A DNA stretch of 64,000 bases from Lineus longissimus (lineage: Eukaryota > Nemertea > Pilidiophora > Heteronemertea > Lineidae): contig NC_088321.1 in assembly GCF_910592395.1 (NCBI RefSeq), positions 12,340,001 to 12,404,000 on the forward strand, read 5' to 3'. Both the position numbers and the translations under genes were made by a program. Shown in pieces: positions 22,736 through 36,328 of the stretch (the stretch's first letter is position 1; each line of letters opens with the position of its first letter). The notes below the pieces were generated by a model, which had not been told where the DNA came from, ran no database searches, and worked only from the letters and a program-made list of their open reading frames with translations.

Positions 22736-24098
22736 ACGCCGAGCCAAGCACAAAGTAATGTATGAAATTATAATAAACAGCTCAAATTTGATTAATGGCT
22801 TGTAAAAAAAAATACTTAAAAGTAGTGATTGGCTTTGACATTGACATAGACATTGACACTGGCTGCAATCGAAGCTTAGCTCAAATTTATTAGTAATTTT
22901 GTCTTAACCAAACTTGGACTGGTGCAGGAGAGTGTGACGAGCAAGGATTTAAGGCAGAACATAAGACATTCAAAATAGTGTACATATTGGAAATTGATAG
23001 ATTGCGAAACTCTTTATCTTTTTGTTTCCAACTCAATCAATACGAACAATGGTTTCATTGATACGACCATGCGTGAATACAGTTAATGAGTTTTGAACTA
23101 TTTCACTGCGTGTTTTATCCGTGTTCAAGAATGCTCTTTCGCTCGTGCTCCATCCTCGTTTGCAAGTGTCACATCGACTCTGGTACTACTGGTCATGGCC
23201 ACCTTAGCTCTTTCGTCGATACCGATTAACCAAGTGCGCAAATTCGACCGGCGGCCCTCTTACTGTTGTAACAGGGGAGTAGATCTTTAATTATGGAGGC
23301 ATCTTCTTCTGCGCTGCTCCATAAATAATGGGTCACCAGCCTTAGGCGAAATACCGGAAAGTGGCAGCATATTGGCCTGCGGGAAAAAGATTGGAACTAC
23401 CTACTTGGATCACGACTTGATTTATACCATTGATTCGATAATAAATGATCATTATATTCGTCAAACGTTTTGTTTGACGAATGTTCGTGCAAGAGGTATC
23501 AATGTGTTGCTAGCGATGTCCAGTATGTTGTGTCTATCAAAATGATAAGTGAACATTAGCGTTGCAGCAGTGTAGAATGCTCACATACATGCCTAAATCA
23601 AAGGGGTAATGAAATTGCCACCTGTGGCGAGAATTTACTTTTGCTGCACGGAATTAGTCAACGCGGTATATTATGTACAATGATGTAAACACATTGAAAG
23701 TCTATGTCGGGATTAAAGCTAATATATAACTTCGACACAATGCAATAATATAACTACACAATGTATCCGTTTAAGCCTTTGTGTAGTGTGTACAAGTGAA
23801 GTGTCAGCCTTGGTAGTCTGGCAGTAGTTGTCTGTGAGGTCGTTTATGGACGTTTTTCATTCTCAGGCTATTTTAACGATAAAGATTACAGCACTAAATA
23901 TTTGCTATCGTTTTGTTTTGAAGAATGAAGTGTTTTTCTTTACGACTAACAGCTGTCCTCTTACGGCAAGTGTATGCATGCCTTTTCAGCTGCAATCACT
24001 ACCGGACTACCAGAAACATTGCCTATTTCACCCCAAGTAAAATAGTTGAAACAGATAAAGATATTGACTAAGGGTCATCCCCAGAAAACGCAATAGCG

Positions 24099-24452
24099 AG
24101 TTCTGGACTAATTTTTGGTGTGTTGATGAGCAACGCCCTTTTACGCCTTCCACGAAAACATCATTCGATTTTTTTTACACGCCATGAATTATCAGTGTCT
24201 GTAGCTACATCAAGCTTTAAAGAGATCCTGTCGAGGCACAACATTTTTATTTAGACCACCTGAACGTCGTAAAAATAACTAAATTGGTGATTACCTCTTA
24301 TGCAGTTCACGGACTGGAGTCAGTTATGCATGCAATGTTACCCAGATGTCATGCTCTCATAATCACCTGCCTGAGGGGAACTCGAAACTGCCAAGATTTA
24401 TCAATGGAAGGTTATTCGCCCGCCTTAGGTTTTAACAGGGCCGTTCAGAACT
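24099..24452. mobile_element. 354-bp candidate MITE (spacer 3/4 copy)
   Basis: Same AGTTCTG...CAGAACT block as in spacer 1/2, same length and site, so inherited by unit duplication rather than a new insertion. Confidence 0.45.
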
Positions 24453-25393
24453 ACCTATTTTTATAAGCGTTTCGTGATAGGTTTTACAAAGAGCATTCAT
24501 CAGACGCAATATTGCAACACAGTTGCGACATGCGCGTGCTTAGGCAGACGGTCCGCGAAGTTCTGATCAAATTAGTATGATAATCTCTTAGTCAAAATTG
24601 AAAAAGAATCTTTTAAGAATCGAGCAACGAATGTACATTGAAAATTCGAAGAATACAGCACAGATACAGCTATACTTGATAACTCTGTAACATTCATTCG
24701 AACTTTTGAACCAGGAAGAGATAAGCTCATTAGGCTTTCAGTTCGACGATGCGCCGCCTAATTACCGTTAAACATGTATTACTCCTTCAATCCATCGTCT
24801 GTAGAAGTACTGGCGACACATGTATCAACCACAGAGGTGAGTTGTTTGGAATTATTCAGGTTCCCGTTAATGAAATCAATTCGGCTCAGTCATTCCAGGC
24901 CGCACAAGTTAGGTGATAACATCATTCTAAATCCTATATCGGATAGTACGATGAATGCAAATGCTTAAAACTATTACACTTTTGCCGTATTAACAAACTG
25001 CGTTAGGGTTGCTTGCCTGTCTCAAATCATTTTAGGGGTTGGAGCAAAGAGTTTGGCCAGCAGGTGCCCACTGCCAAATGATTGCGTCATTGGCCGGTGG
25101 TTGCCGTTCTAAAATTTGCATTGGACGCATCACCTCTTTCATGAAAACTGATGGTACAGTTGTAGTTATAATTCATTGGAAAGCACAGCAATCAACTTTT
25201 CACATGCAATATATCATATTGCCTGAGTGGAGTTACTGAGCGCCTCAGGAAGGACCGGCCAATGGGTAAAACACTCACATGGTGGATATGCACTATTTCA
25301 CGAGCCACGACAGAAACGGCTTCCAGTCTATTAAAAATTTCAACATGAGCATTCATATCTCAGCCCTTTTATGGCTGCGAAAGGCATACTCGT

Positions 25394-25430
25394 TTAGGCT
25401 CTACTCATCGCCTCGATGGGTAGAGCCTAA
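25394..25430. repeat. 17-bp hairpin in intron 1 of gene 4
   Basis: TTAGGCTCTACTCATCG and CGATGGGTAGAGCCTAA pair with one T-G wobble around a 3-nt loop. Genes 1, 2 and 8 keep only parts of it, so those copies lost one arm or this one gained it. Confidence 0.5.
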
Positions 25431-25557
25431 ACAATAGGTAGAGCCTACTCGAGTATTGTCTGGCTTGGGATCTTATTGGTGAGTGGATCCAATACACACT
25501 ATATATTCTAATAATACCAATGACAGCAGCTGGGATCGTAATTTCAAGATATTGGTG

Positions 25558-26130
25558 CTAATTTCTACGAAAGCCCAGAAAGCTCATCTGAAATTCGTAA
25601 TTTGAGATCCAATATTAACCAATCAGAGGGAAACTTTCAACATTTCAAAACCAATTAGATGTCGTGTAACATTTTATTCGGTGAATGCAAAACGGCCGCA
25701 ATCGGCACTGCGTTTTATGCATCAAATCATTGCAAGAAGCTAGATCAGCTCGACCTGCTGATGTCAGGTGATTATTTTACATATACCGTGATGCATTCTT
25801 GACGCAATGATTAGTAGAAAATAGGTCAAATATATTGCATTCTTTCAAAAAAGATATTCTTGCTAGTCTGAATAGCTCAAAGAATCGTGCCCATGTCGGG
25901 TTATGGCCGCAATTTGATAAAAAAAGCTTGACTTAATTTAACCAGTAGTCTCTTAATTCACTTTAAATTTTTCTATTCTCATAACAGCAATGTACTGAAT
26001 GTTACACTTTATATGATAGTCTAAACGTTTCCTAATGATTAGGGATTTTGAATTACGGATTTCGGATTGGAGAATTTCGGACTTCGGAATTCGAATTTCA
26101 GATGGGCCTCTGGACTTTCGTAAATTTTAG
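25558..26130. repeat. Foldback inverted repeat in intron 1 (gene 4)
   Basis: Same foldback element; left arm at TTCTACGAAAGCCCAGAAAG, right arm ending CTGGACTTTCGTAAATTTTAG. Confidence 0.55.
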
Positions 26131-28769
26131 GAAATCAAGTTGAAGCTTAAAATTGACTAAGACGATTTATAATGGAACAATGTTGTGTTCCTTTGCATTT
26201 CAGACACCAGTGTGTTCTTTCTTAATGGAACTGACAGGAGTATAAGGTAACTGTGTCTGTGGATTCTCCATTTTTCATAAACTTTGGAAGCAAAACCACT
26301 GCATCTTTGTTTCCTTTTGGTCCCGCATCCAATATTGAAACACTGCTCAACAGGGAAGCTAGCTTCCTGTCTTCCAAAATACGAAGCTACACAGCCATAG
26401 AAGCCCTACCGTTTGCTTCTTTTCATCGTCATTTCCGTCTATAGTTCCAAGCCATCAGAATCAGTCGGGTATTAATCGGTTGCTCCACTCTTAAAGGGGC
26501 TGTTTATGTTTATACATTGGCTGTGGCTCCGTGTACAGACTTTGTCATTTATGGCATCGGAATTTCTCCATAGAAGTTAACGACTGTGTCTTTAAATGCT
26601 AAACTTTTCAAGACATTTTAACTCTACGATTTCAAACTCCTCCAGTGTGAAATACGGTGCAAATTACGCCAAGTCAACTTATTTTGGTGAGGTTCTCTCA
26701 TTTAATGAATGTGATCATGAGGTTAAGCTGAACATTGATCTTCAGAAAAACGATGTCGTTTCGTTTGCTCTTTACTTTCGGCAGCGTCACAGACGATGGA
26801 AATCTATAATTTGTATTTCTGGAAGACACTTTGACGTTTACGTCAGTAGCTATCAAGGTATACAAGTTATGTGTAATAACCTACATAAGAATTTGGCGCG
26901 AAGAACTAAAACTGGAAAGGCACTCAAGGCGCATGTTTGGTATTTTCTTGTTGTAACGGTAGACATAGTAAGAAATATCCATAAGATTTACCTCGACGGA
27001 GTAAAACTGAATGCTAGGAAGATACAAAGCTAGGTCAAAAACAGATCAAGTCGCTTTCATTTTCTTGGTCGTCATTTACCCATCCCAGGAAGACGCTGCA
27101 CTTCACATCCTTTTATCGGTGCTATGTCCAACCTTAGGATTTTTCCATGTCTGTTGAATCAACGGGAGGTTCGAAGTATTTATGAGAGCGGTAAGTCAGA
27201 AGTTAAGAGTTAGTGCCTTCATTTTCACCTATTTGAACTATCACACCCGGGATTTGTTTTCATTGATCAGTTGTCTAAGACAAGTGCAACCAACAATAAC
27301 GTTGCGTCAACTACTCCAACACGTTTAATGCAAACGTAAAGTGAACGTGTTGGTGACTTCTGTTGGAAAACCACAGGCATGCCAGGCCCTAATAGATCAT
27401 TTCGAAACCCAACAGTAATGTTAGTGTTCGTGTTCAGCTTTGTCCTTTAGTCCTTAGCATTGTAAATACTAGTATAGGATACCTTGGACAGGCCATATTT
27501 TGTAACTGGATATTTCCCATCCATTCTTGGCACAACGCACAACAATAACCAGTATATAGAATTCACACTGATACAAGAAATGAAGATTTTCTGGCCGAAA
27601 CTGACGAAAATCAATTTATTCCGCCAATGTACACAAATGCATACTTACGAAATATAATTCGTTACCATGCTAACAACTTATGAACGTTGAAACTGATCCC
27701 AACCTGAAACTGCGGCAATAAAGACCTTGAACATGGCAACACGTTCTCAGTTCCGTGTGGCACAGCTTTGTGATACAGTCATTCAGTCACAGCCAATCAG
27801 ATTGTGGGTATTTTTACATATCACTCGCCGAATCCTCATTTCCCATTGTCATTCCAGTTAAATATGAGAGTAAGTATGGCACGCATTCTCAAAAACTATT
27901 TTAAAGGGATTTTATCCAAACATTCTGACTGCGAATGTTGTCTCTTTAAAACGGACTGGTTTCAGACCTACAGTTTTAGTTTGAGGTACTTCAGAGTTAT
28001 AGAAGTTGTTCCTTGCTGTCGAGTATGGCGGTATTGACGTCTCCTCACACACCACTCGGGTGGAGTGGTCAGTATGACAGTTGGACATTTTGACATTCAT
28101 TTTACGTCGATCTACCCTCCCGTTGTTTGGAATAAAAAAAATTAACTTTAAACTATTGTTGTATAGAAAACCGACTGATGTTCATAAAGGAATACGGCGA
28201 CTCTGACTCCATTGACGAAATATCTTATAACAGAGGACCTGTCCGTTCAAAGATACAATGCAGCTTGTACTGTTATGACAAGAACACATGCAATGATACC
28301 TGTAAAGCCTTTAGCTTTAATATCAACACAAACTGTTGTGAAATTTTACAAGATATGTAAAAAATCATTTCAGAAAAGCAAGGGATACAACGTTACAACT
28401 TTGTTCCATAGAGGAGGATTAGACATATTGTGTTAAATTTTATTGGATTCTTCGTGAGAATAATTGAACATCAGGGATTCCCTCCTCAAAAACCGCTGTT
28501 ACACCGGTGTAACCCAACACCGAGCAGGGTGGTCAAGTGTTGGAGGAGTGATGGTGTTACCTTGGTGACGGTGTTACACCAACACTTTACACTTTCTCAA
28601 CCCCAAGACTTGACCTGACACACTGTGACACTGTGAACGAGATTGTACAAAGGATGTTGTCTAATGATAGTTTTTTAGCGGTTTTATAAAAGCGATATAT
28701 AGATCGGACACTTCAATTTTTCGTATCGCAATAATCTTAGATATAAATGTTTCCAACGTTTGAAAAAGA

Positions 28770-29100
28770 TTTATGATTTTTTGCCGGGAAGCCGACACGA
28801 ATCGTGCCCCAGCCCGGGCAGGGCGTGATGTTGAGCCGTGAGTCAGATGCCCCGGACTCTGCCGCGCCTCGCGCATCACCTCGGGCGGGCGGCCCCTACA
28901 AGAGCACGAAGACGCAGGAAAGACCGGAAGATGACTCGGTCAGAGAGCCGAGGCCAAGACAGGGCAGGGCAGTTAGACAATAAGCCACAAGTCCATCGCC
29001 CCAGACTATTCGGCATATCGTCCATCAACTCGATCCAGGTTGACCTTCCCGCTTGCCCTCCAAGGGCGTGAAGCCCAGGCATGTGCAAGACGGTATAGGC
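28770..29100. other. GC-rich block (spacer 4/5 copy)
   Basis: Third copy of the GC-rich block, flanked as in spacer 1/2. It is open on the + strand from 28838 to 29071 (Arg/Pro-rich), but this reflects base composition as much as coding. Confidence 0.5.
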
Positions 29101-30530
29101 TGGCCTATACAGGTAACGCCAAGCCAAGCACAAAGCAATGTATAAAATTAGAATAAACAGCTCAAATCTGATTAATGGCTTGTAAAATAAAATACTTAAA
29201 AATAGTGATTGGCATTGACACACACTGGCTACAAGCGAAGCTTAGCTCAAATTTATTAGTAATTTTGTCTTAACCAAACTTGGACTGCAGGAGAGTGTGA
29301 GAAGCAAGGATTTAAGGCAGAACATAAGAATTCAAAATACATAGTGTACATATTGGAAATTGATAGATTTCGAAACTCTTTATCTTTTTGCTTCCAACTC
29401 AATCAATACGAACAATGGTTTCATCGATACGACCATGCGTGAATACAGTTAATGAGTTTTGAACTATTTCACTGGATGTTTTATCCTTGTTCCGGAAAGC
29501 TCTCTCTCTCTCTCTTTGCACCATCCTTTGCTTTATGTTCAAAGTCTGAGTAGAGTAGGCCAACATGTCGTAAAACAACGGCTCGTTTGCAAGTGTCACA
29601 TCAACTCTGGTACTGGTCATGGCCACCTTAGCTCTTTCGTCGATACCGATTAACCGAGGCCGCAACTTCGACCGGCAGCCTTCTTACTGTTGTGACAGGG
29701 GAGTAGATCTTTAATTATCGAGGCGCCTCCAAAATAATGGATTACCAGCCTTAGGCGAAATACTGGAAAGTGGCAGCATCTTAGCCTTCGGGAAAAAGAT
29801 TGGAACTACCTACTTTGATCACGACTTGTATTATACCATCGGATCGATAATAAATGATCATTATATTCGTCAAACGTTTTGTTTGAAGAGGCAATTTCTC
29901 AGTGGTGGCATGACGAATGTTCGTGCAAGAGATATCAATGTGTTGCTAGCGATGTCTAGTTGTGTCTATTAAAATGATAAGTGAACATTTGCGTCGCAGC
30001 AGTGTACAATGCTCACATACATGCCAAAATCAAAGGGGTAATGAAATTGCCACCTGTGGCGAGAATTTTACTTTTGCTTCACGGAATTAGTCAACGCGGT
30101 ATATTATGTACAATGATGTAAACACATTAAAAGCGTATGTCGGGATTAAAGCTAATATATAACTTCGACACAATGCAATAATATAACTACACAATGTATC
30201 CGTTAAACCCTTTGTGTAGTGTGTACAAGTGGAGTGTCAGCCTTGGTAGTCTGGCAGTAGTTGTCTGTGAGGTCGTTTATGGACGTTTTTCATTCTCAGG
30301 CTATTTTAACGATAAAGATTTCAGCACTAAATATTTGCTATCGATTTGTTTTGAAGAATGAAGTATTTTCTTTACGACTAACAGCTGTCCTCTTACGGCA
30401 AGTGTATGCATGCCTTTTCAGCTGCAATCACTACCGGACTACCAGAAACGTTGCCTATTTTACCCCAAGCAAGAGAGTTGAAACAGATAAAGATATTGAC
30501 TAAAGGTCATGCTTAGAAAACGCAATAGCG

Positions 30531-30885
30531 AGTTCTGGACTAATTGTTGGTGTGTTGATGAGCAACGCCCTTTCACGCCTTCCACGAAAACATCATTCGA
30601 TTTTTTTTTACACGCCATGAATTATTAGTGTCTGTAGCTACATCAAGCTTTAAAGAGATCCTTTCGAGGCACAAAATTGTTATTTAGACCACCTGAACGT
30701 CGTAAAAATAACTAAATTGGTGATTACCTCTTATGCAGTTCACGGACTGGAGTCAGTTATGCATGCAATGTTACCCAGATGGCAAGCTCTCATAATCACC
30801 TGCCTGAGGGGAACTCGAAACTGCCAAGATTTATCAATGGAAGGTTATTCGCCGGCCTTAGGTTTTAACAGGGCCGTTCAGAACT
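30531..30885. mobile_element. 355-bp candidate MITE (spacer 4/5 copy)
   Basis: AGTTCTG...CAGAACT block at the homologous site; one extra T in an internal T run compared with the other two copies. Confidence 0.45.
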
Positions 30886-31254
30886 ACCTACTTTTATAAG
30901 CGTTTCGTGGTAGGTTTTCTTTAAGAAAATTGTAAATGCGCCTTACAAAGAGCATTCAGACGCCATTGCAACACAGTTGCGACATGCGCGTTCATGCTAG
31001 GCAGACGGTCCTCGAAGCTCTGATCAAATTCGTATAATTATCTTTTAGTCAAGATTGAAAAAGAATCTTTCAAGAATCGAGTAACGAATGTACATTGAAA
31101 ATTCGAAGAATACAGCACAGATACAGCTGTACTTAATAACTCTGTAACATTCATTCGAACTTCTGAACGAGGTAGAAAAAACCCATTGTATTGGGATTGC
31201 TATTGTATTGTTAACCCACTCCGATCCAGTGTGAGTTAGGCTTTCAGTTCGACG

Positions 31255-34200
31255 AAGCGCCACCTACTTACCGGTATATTACTCCTTCAATCCATCGCCT
31301 GTAGAAGTACTGGAGACAACTGTATCAACCACAGAGGTGAGGTGTTTGGAATTATTCAGGTCCCCGTCAATGAAATCAATTCGGCTCAGTCATCCCAGGC
31401 CGTACAAATTAGGTGATGACATCATTCTAAATCCTATATCGGATAGTACGATGAATGCAAATGCTTAAAACAATTATACGTTTGCCGTATTAACAAAGTG
31501 CGTTAGGGTTGCTTGCCTGCCTCAAATCATTTCAGAGGTTGGAGCAAAGCGTTTGGCCAGAAGGTGCCCACCGCCAAATGATTGCGTCATTGGCCGGTGG
31601 TTGCCGTTCTAAGATTCGCATTGGACACATCACCCCTTTCAAGAAAACTGATGGTACAGTTGTAGTTATAATTCATTAGAAAGCACAGCAATCAACTTTT
31701 CACATGCAACATATCATATTGCCTGAGTGGAGTTACTGAGCGCCTCAGGAAGGACCGGCCAATGGGTGAAACACTCACATGCTGGGTATGCACTCGTTTA
31801 CGAGCCACGACAGTCTTAAGCGCCCAAAAAGGGCTTCCAGTCTATTAAAAATTTCAACATGAGCATTCATATCCCACCCCTTTTATGGCTGCGAAAGGCA
31901 TACTTGTTTAGGCTCTACCCATCGAGGCGGTAGTAGAACTCGGGTTTTGTCTGGCTTGGGATCTTATTGGTGAGTGGATCCAATACACACTGTATATTTT
32001 AATAATACCAATGACAGCAGCAGAGATCGCAATTTAAAGATATTGGTGCTTATTTCTACGAAAGCCTAGCAGACTCATCTGAAATTCCCAATCCGAAATG
32101 TGAGATCCAATATTAACCAATCAGAGGGAAACTTTCAACATTTCAAAACCAATTAGATGTCGTGAAACATTTTATTCGGTGAATGCAAAATGGCCGCAAT
32201 CGGCACTGCGTTTATATGCATCAAATCATTGTAAGAAGCTAGATCAACTCGACTTGCTGATGTCAGGTGATTATTTTACATATACCGTGATGCATTCTTG
32301 ACGCAATGATTAGTAGAAAATAGGTCAAATATATTGCATTATTTCAAAATGATATTCTTGCTAGTCTGACAATCTCAAAGAATCCTGCCCATGTCGGGTT
32401 ATAGCTGCAATTTAATAAAAAAAAGCTTGACTTAATTGAAGAACCATTGGTCTCTTTTGTCATTAGAGCAAAGTACTGAATGTTACACTTTATCTGATTG
32501 GCTAAAAGTTTCCCAGCGACTAGTGAGTTTGAATTTCCGATTCGGATTCGAGAATTTCGGACTCCGGATTTCTAATTTCAGATGGACCATCTGGGCTTTC
32601 GTAAATTTAAATAAATCAAGTTGTAATTGAAAATTGACTAAGGCGATTTATAATGGAACAATGTTGTGTTCCTTTGCATTTCAGACACCAGTGTGTTCTT
32701 TCTTAATGGAACTGACAGGAATATAAGGTAACTGTGCCTGTGGATTCTCCATTTTTCATAAACTTATGAAGCAAAACCACTGCATCTTTGTTTCCTTTTG
32801 GTCCCGCATCCAATATTGTCACACTGCTCAACAGGGAAGGTAGCTTCCTGTCTTCCGCAATACGAAGCTACACAGCCATAGAAGATCTACAGTTTGCTTC
32901 TTTTCATCGCCATTTCCATCTATAGTTCAAAGCCATCAGAATCAGTCGGGTATTAATCGGTTGCGTCACTCTACTTGAGGCTCTTTATGTTTAAACCTTT
33001 GGCTGTGGCTCCGTGTCAAGACTTTGTCATTTATGGCATCGGAATTTCTCCACAGCAGTTAGCAAATGTGTCTTTAAATGCTGAAGTTTTCATGACATTG
33101 TATCGATTTCAAACTTCTCCAGTGTGAAATACGGTGCAAATTACGCCAAGTCAACTTTCTTGGGTGAGGTTCTCTCATTTAATGAATGTGATCATGAGGT
33201 TAAGCTGAACATTGATCTTCAGGAAAACGATGTCGTTTCGTTTGCTCTCTACTTTCGGCAGCGTCACCATACCAGACGATGGGTATTTATAATTTGTATT
33301 TCTGGAAGACACTTTCACGTTTGCGTCAGTAGCTATCATGGTATAGAAGTAATGTGTAATAACCAACATAAGAATTGGGCGCGAAAAACTAAAACTGGAA
33401 AAGCACTCAAGGCGCGTGTTTGGTATTTTCTTGTTGTAACGGTGGACATAGTAAGAAATATCCATAAGATTTACCTCGACGGAGTAAAACTGAATGCTAG
33501 GAAGATAGCAAGCTATGTCAAAAACAGATCAAGTCGCTTTCATTTTCTTGGTCGTTATTTACCCATCCCAGGAAGACGCTGCACTTCACATCCTTTTATC
33601 GGTGCTATGTCCAACCTTAGGATTTTTCCATGTCTGTTGAATCAACGGGAGGTTCGAAGTATTTATGAGAGCGGTAAGTCAGAAGTTAAGAGTTAGTGCC
33701 TTAATTTTCACCTATTTGAACTATCACACCCGGGTTTTGTTTTCATTGATCAGTTGTCTAAGACAAGTGTAACCAACAATAACGTTGCGTCAACTACTCC
33801 AACACGTTTAATGCAAACGTAAAGTGAACGTGTTGGTGACTTCTGTTGGAAAACCACAGGCATGCCAGGCCCTAATAGATCATTTCGAAACCCAACAGTA
33901 ATGTTAGTGTTCGTGTTCAGCTTTGTCCTTTAGTCCTTAGTATTGTAAATACTAGTATAGGATAACTTGGACAGGCCATATTTTGTAACTGGATATTTCC
34001 CATCCATTCTTGGCACAACGCACAACAATAACCAGTATATAGAATTCACACTGATACAAGAAATGAAGATTTTCTGGCCGAAAATGACGAAAATCAATTT
34101 ATTCCGCCAATGTACACAAATGCATACTTACGAAATATAATTCGTTACCATGCTAACAACTTATGAACGTTGAAACTGATCCCAACCTGAAACTGCGGCA

Positions 34201-34844
34201 ATAAAGACCTTGAACATGGCAGCACGTTCTCAGTTCCGTGTGGCACAGCTTTGTGATACAGTCTTTCAGTCACAGCCAATCAGATTGTGGGTATTTTTAC
34301 ATATCTTTCGCCGAATCCTCATTTCCCATTGTCATTCCAGTTAAATATGAGAGTAAGTATGACACGCATTCTCCAAAAACTATTTTAAAGGGATTTTATC
34401 CAAACATTCTGACTGCGAATGTTGTCTCTTTAAAACGGACTGGTTTCAGACCGACAGTTTTAGTTTGAGGTACTTCAGAGTTATAGAAGTTGTTCCTTGC
34501 TGTCGAGTATGGCGGTATTGACGTCTCCTCACACACCACTCGGGTGGAGTGGTCAGTATGTGAATTTGACATTTTGACATTCATTTTACGTCGATCTACC
34601 CTCCCGTTGTTTGGAATAAAAAAATTTAACTTTAAACTATTGTTGTACAGAAAACCGACTGATGTTCATAAAGGAAGACGGCGACTCTGACTCCATTGAC
34701 GAAATATCTTATAACAGAGGACCTGTCCGTTCAAAGATACAATGCAGCTTGTACTGTTATGACAAGAACACACGCAATGAGACCTGTAAAGCCTTAAGCT
34801 TTAATATCAACACAAACTGTTGTGAAATTTTACAAGATATGTAA
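31255..34844 (+). pseudogene. Gene 5: LamG-like / PAN-like copy lacking its start codon
   Basis: Exons by comparison are 31255-31336, 32685-32727, 33123-33673 and 34651-34844. The initiator position reads AAG (31255-31257) instead of ATG. The rest of the signal-peptide exon is open and in frame (LLTGILLLQSIACRS), and no in-frame ATG is seen just upstream. TCINH is preceded by Asn (GDNCINH). All other exons are intact (289 codons) with normal splice sites; the PAN acceptor is CAG instead of TAG. From about 32165 to about 33495 it follows gene 3 almost exactly, then the rest of the LamG exon follows genes 1/4/6. It is probably silent, unless an upstream exon or a non-AUG start is used. Confidence 0.65.
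32049..32610. repeat. Foldback inverted repeat in intron 1 (gene 5)
   Basis: Same foldback element; the left arm is of the first subfamily and the right arm is that of gene 3, so the two arms come from different parental units. Confidence 0.55.
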
Positions 34845-36328
34845 AAAATCATTTCAGAAAAGCATGGGATACAACGTTACAACTTTGTTCCATAGAGGAG
34901 GATTAGACATATTGTGTTAAATTTTATTGGATTCTTCGTGAGAATAATTGAACATCAGGAGAATATTATGTTGATAGCAGCATGCTTGTGCAATTTACAG
35001 ATCATAGTTCCATGATAGCTCTTTCGAGATTTCTATTTCGAGATTAAGAAATGACAAAAGACTTGGACAAAATTTAAGTTTAACAAACACGTGCAGATAT
35101 CAAGTTTACGCATTTTGGCGTTGTCCAAGTCATTTATTGATATTATAGGTTTGTACCTATTAACCTGTGTGTATTTCCGTATTGACATATGAACATGGGT
35201 ATGTCCAGTGGGCCCTCAAATACACACACTCGTGCACAGTGCAAAATGTTGTACGAGATGTTCTATAAACCAAATAGTGTATTGCTGACCTGCTAGGGAA
35301 CAAAATTGCGAACCCGAACATATACAAAAAGAACTTCGCAAAATCATTTAAATGAGGCAACTCCCGAGTTTATTCGGAAGGATGACCAGATTTATGTGTA
35401 AATATAAATATGTCTTTGCAAAATCCGATATCCAGTTCGGTTTCAAATCCAATTTGGGGGATTTGGATTTGCATTTTCTGTTGTGAATGTTATGTTGTGG
35501 CCTGTTGATTGATTATGGGGCGGAACCCATGCTTAGTAGTGCATGGCCAAACAGTTAGCACAGCATTACTGTGCTCACATGGCTTAGAGGAGACAATACA
35601 GAATATATTTACGAAAATTAACAGGCGACTAGAACGGAAATCGACGTACATTGAACCATAACCACCATTCTAATGACAGATTGGTTCTCATTTTTCAGAG
35701 TGCAACTTGATCATCTAGTTGACAATTCAGGTAGAAATAACATTATTTTCCAAAGAAAAAACCGTTCAAACGGATTTTCTATTTTTGTTGTGGTCGGTGG
35801 TTAATGGAGCGCACCGAGTCGGTTTGAATGGCCATACGTGTTGCATTTATCGTCATATGTACCTAATCTCTCACGAATCGTGGACATGTTTGATAACTAC
35901 ATTCCTCCGATTATCAAAGAGGGCCTTATTGTACTCTGGATACTGTAATATTCAAGCTTTTCAAAGAGAGAGTTTATCAGATCATTGCAACTTGTTCGGA
36001 ATCCCAGGCATGCCAAATCTGTTCGCGGGCATATCATCCCAATTACAGGTTTAAAATATTGTCTCAATCAATTAGAAGTACGAAAAACTTACCATCAAGT
36101 GTCCAAAAATTTAAAATCAAGTGTCAAAAAGTTCCAATTGGCCGTACCCGCATATAAACGCTGAAATGTGGTCACGTTAATTGTGTACCGTTGTCCACTG
36201 TGACACTGTGAACGAGGCTATACAAAGGATGTTGTCTAATGATAGTTTTTAGCGGTTTTATAAAAGCGATATATAGATCGGACACGTCACACCTCAATAA
36301 GACTCTGGTACTGCCAAATATACATGTA

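Larger units (their letters stand above)
20541..24748. other. Spacer 3/4 (no confident gene)
   Basis: A composite spacer. Its left part (to about 21875) matches the second spacer family, including the microexon-like block. It then has a private insertion (about 21876-22365) with a perfect 16-bp hairpin, then the GC-rich block (about 22390-22735), and its right part follows the first family with the 354-bp candidate MITE at 24099-24452. It lacks the 190-bp MITE. Confidence 0.65.
24749..28360 (+). pseudogene. Gene 4: LamG-like / PAN-like copy with premature stop
   Basis: Exons by comparison are 24749-24836, 26204-26246, 26646-27190 and 28167-28360, with all splice sites preserved. The signal peptide (MRRLITVKHVLLLQSIVC) has a Lys inside its hydrophobic stretch. 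Exon 3 is 6 nt shorter than in gene 1 (two residues missing near RQRHRRW). TAG at 27031-27033 replaces the Tyr codon found in genes 1 and 5, so translation would end after 172 residues, before the last LamG strands and the whole PAN-like domain. Sequence after the stop remains in frame, suggesting a young lesion. It could still give a truncated secreted product; otherwise it is a pseudogene or an NMD target. Confidence 0.7.
28361..31254. other. Spacer 4/5 (no confident gene)
   Basis: Organised like spacer 1/2: palindrome-rich block (about 28475-28620), GC-rich block (about 28770-29100), a CT microsatellite near 29501-29516, the common middle part, and the 354-bp candidate MITE (30531-30885). 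A 77-codon Arg-rich ORF crosses the GC-rich block but is interrupted in the sister copies. Confidence 0.65.

Noticed and set aside
28838-29071. Arg/Pro-rich 77-codon ORF over the GC-rich block
   Set aside because: Related copies at 7480-7800 and 22390-22735 interrupt it; the open frame is explained by few AT-rich stop codons.
29501-29516. CT microsatellite in spacer 4/5 (shorter forms in other spacers)
   Set aside because: A simple repeat with no further structure.
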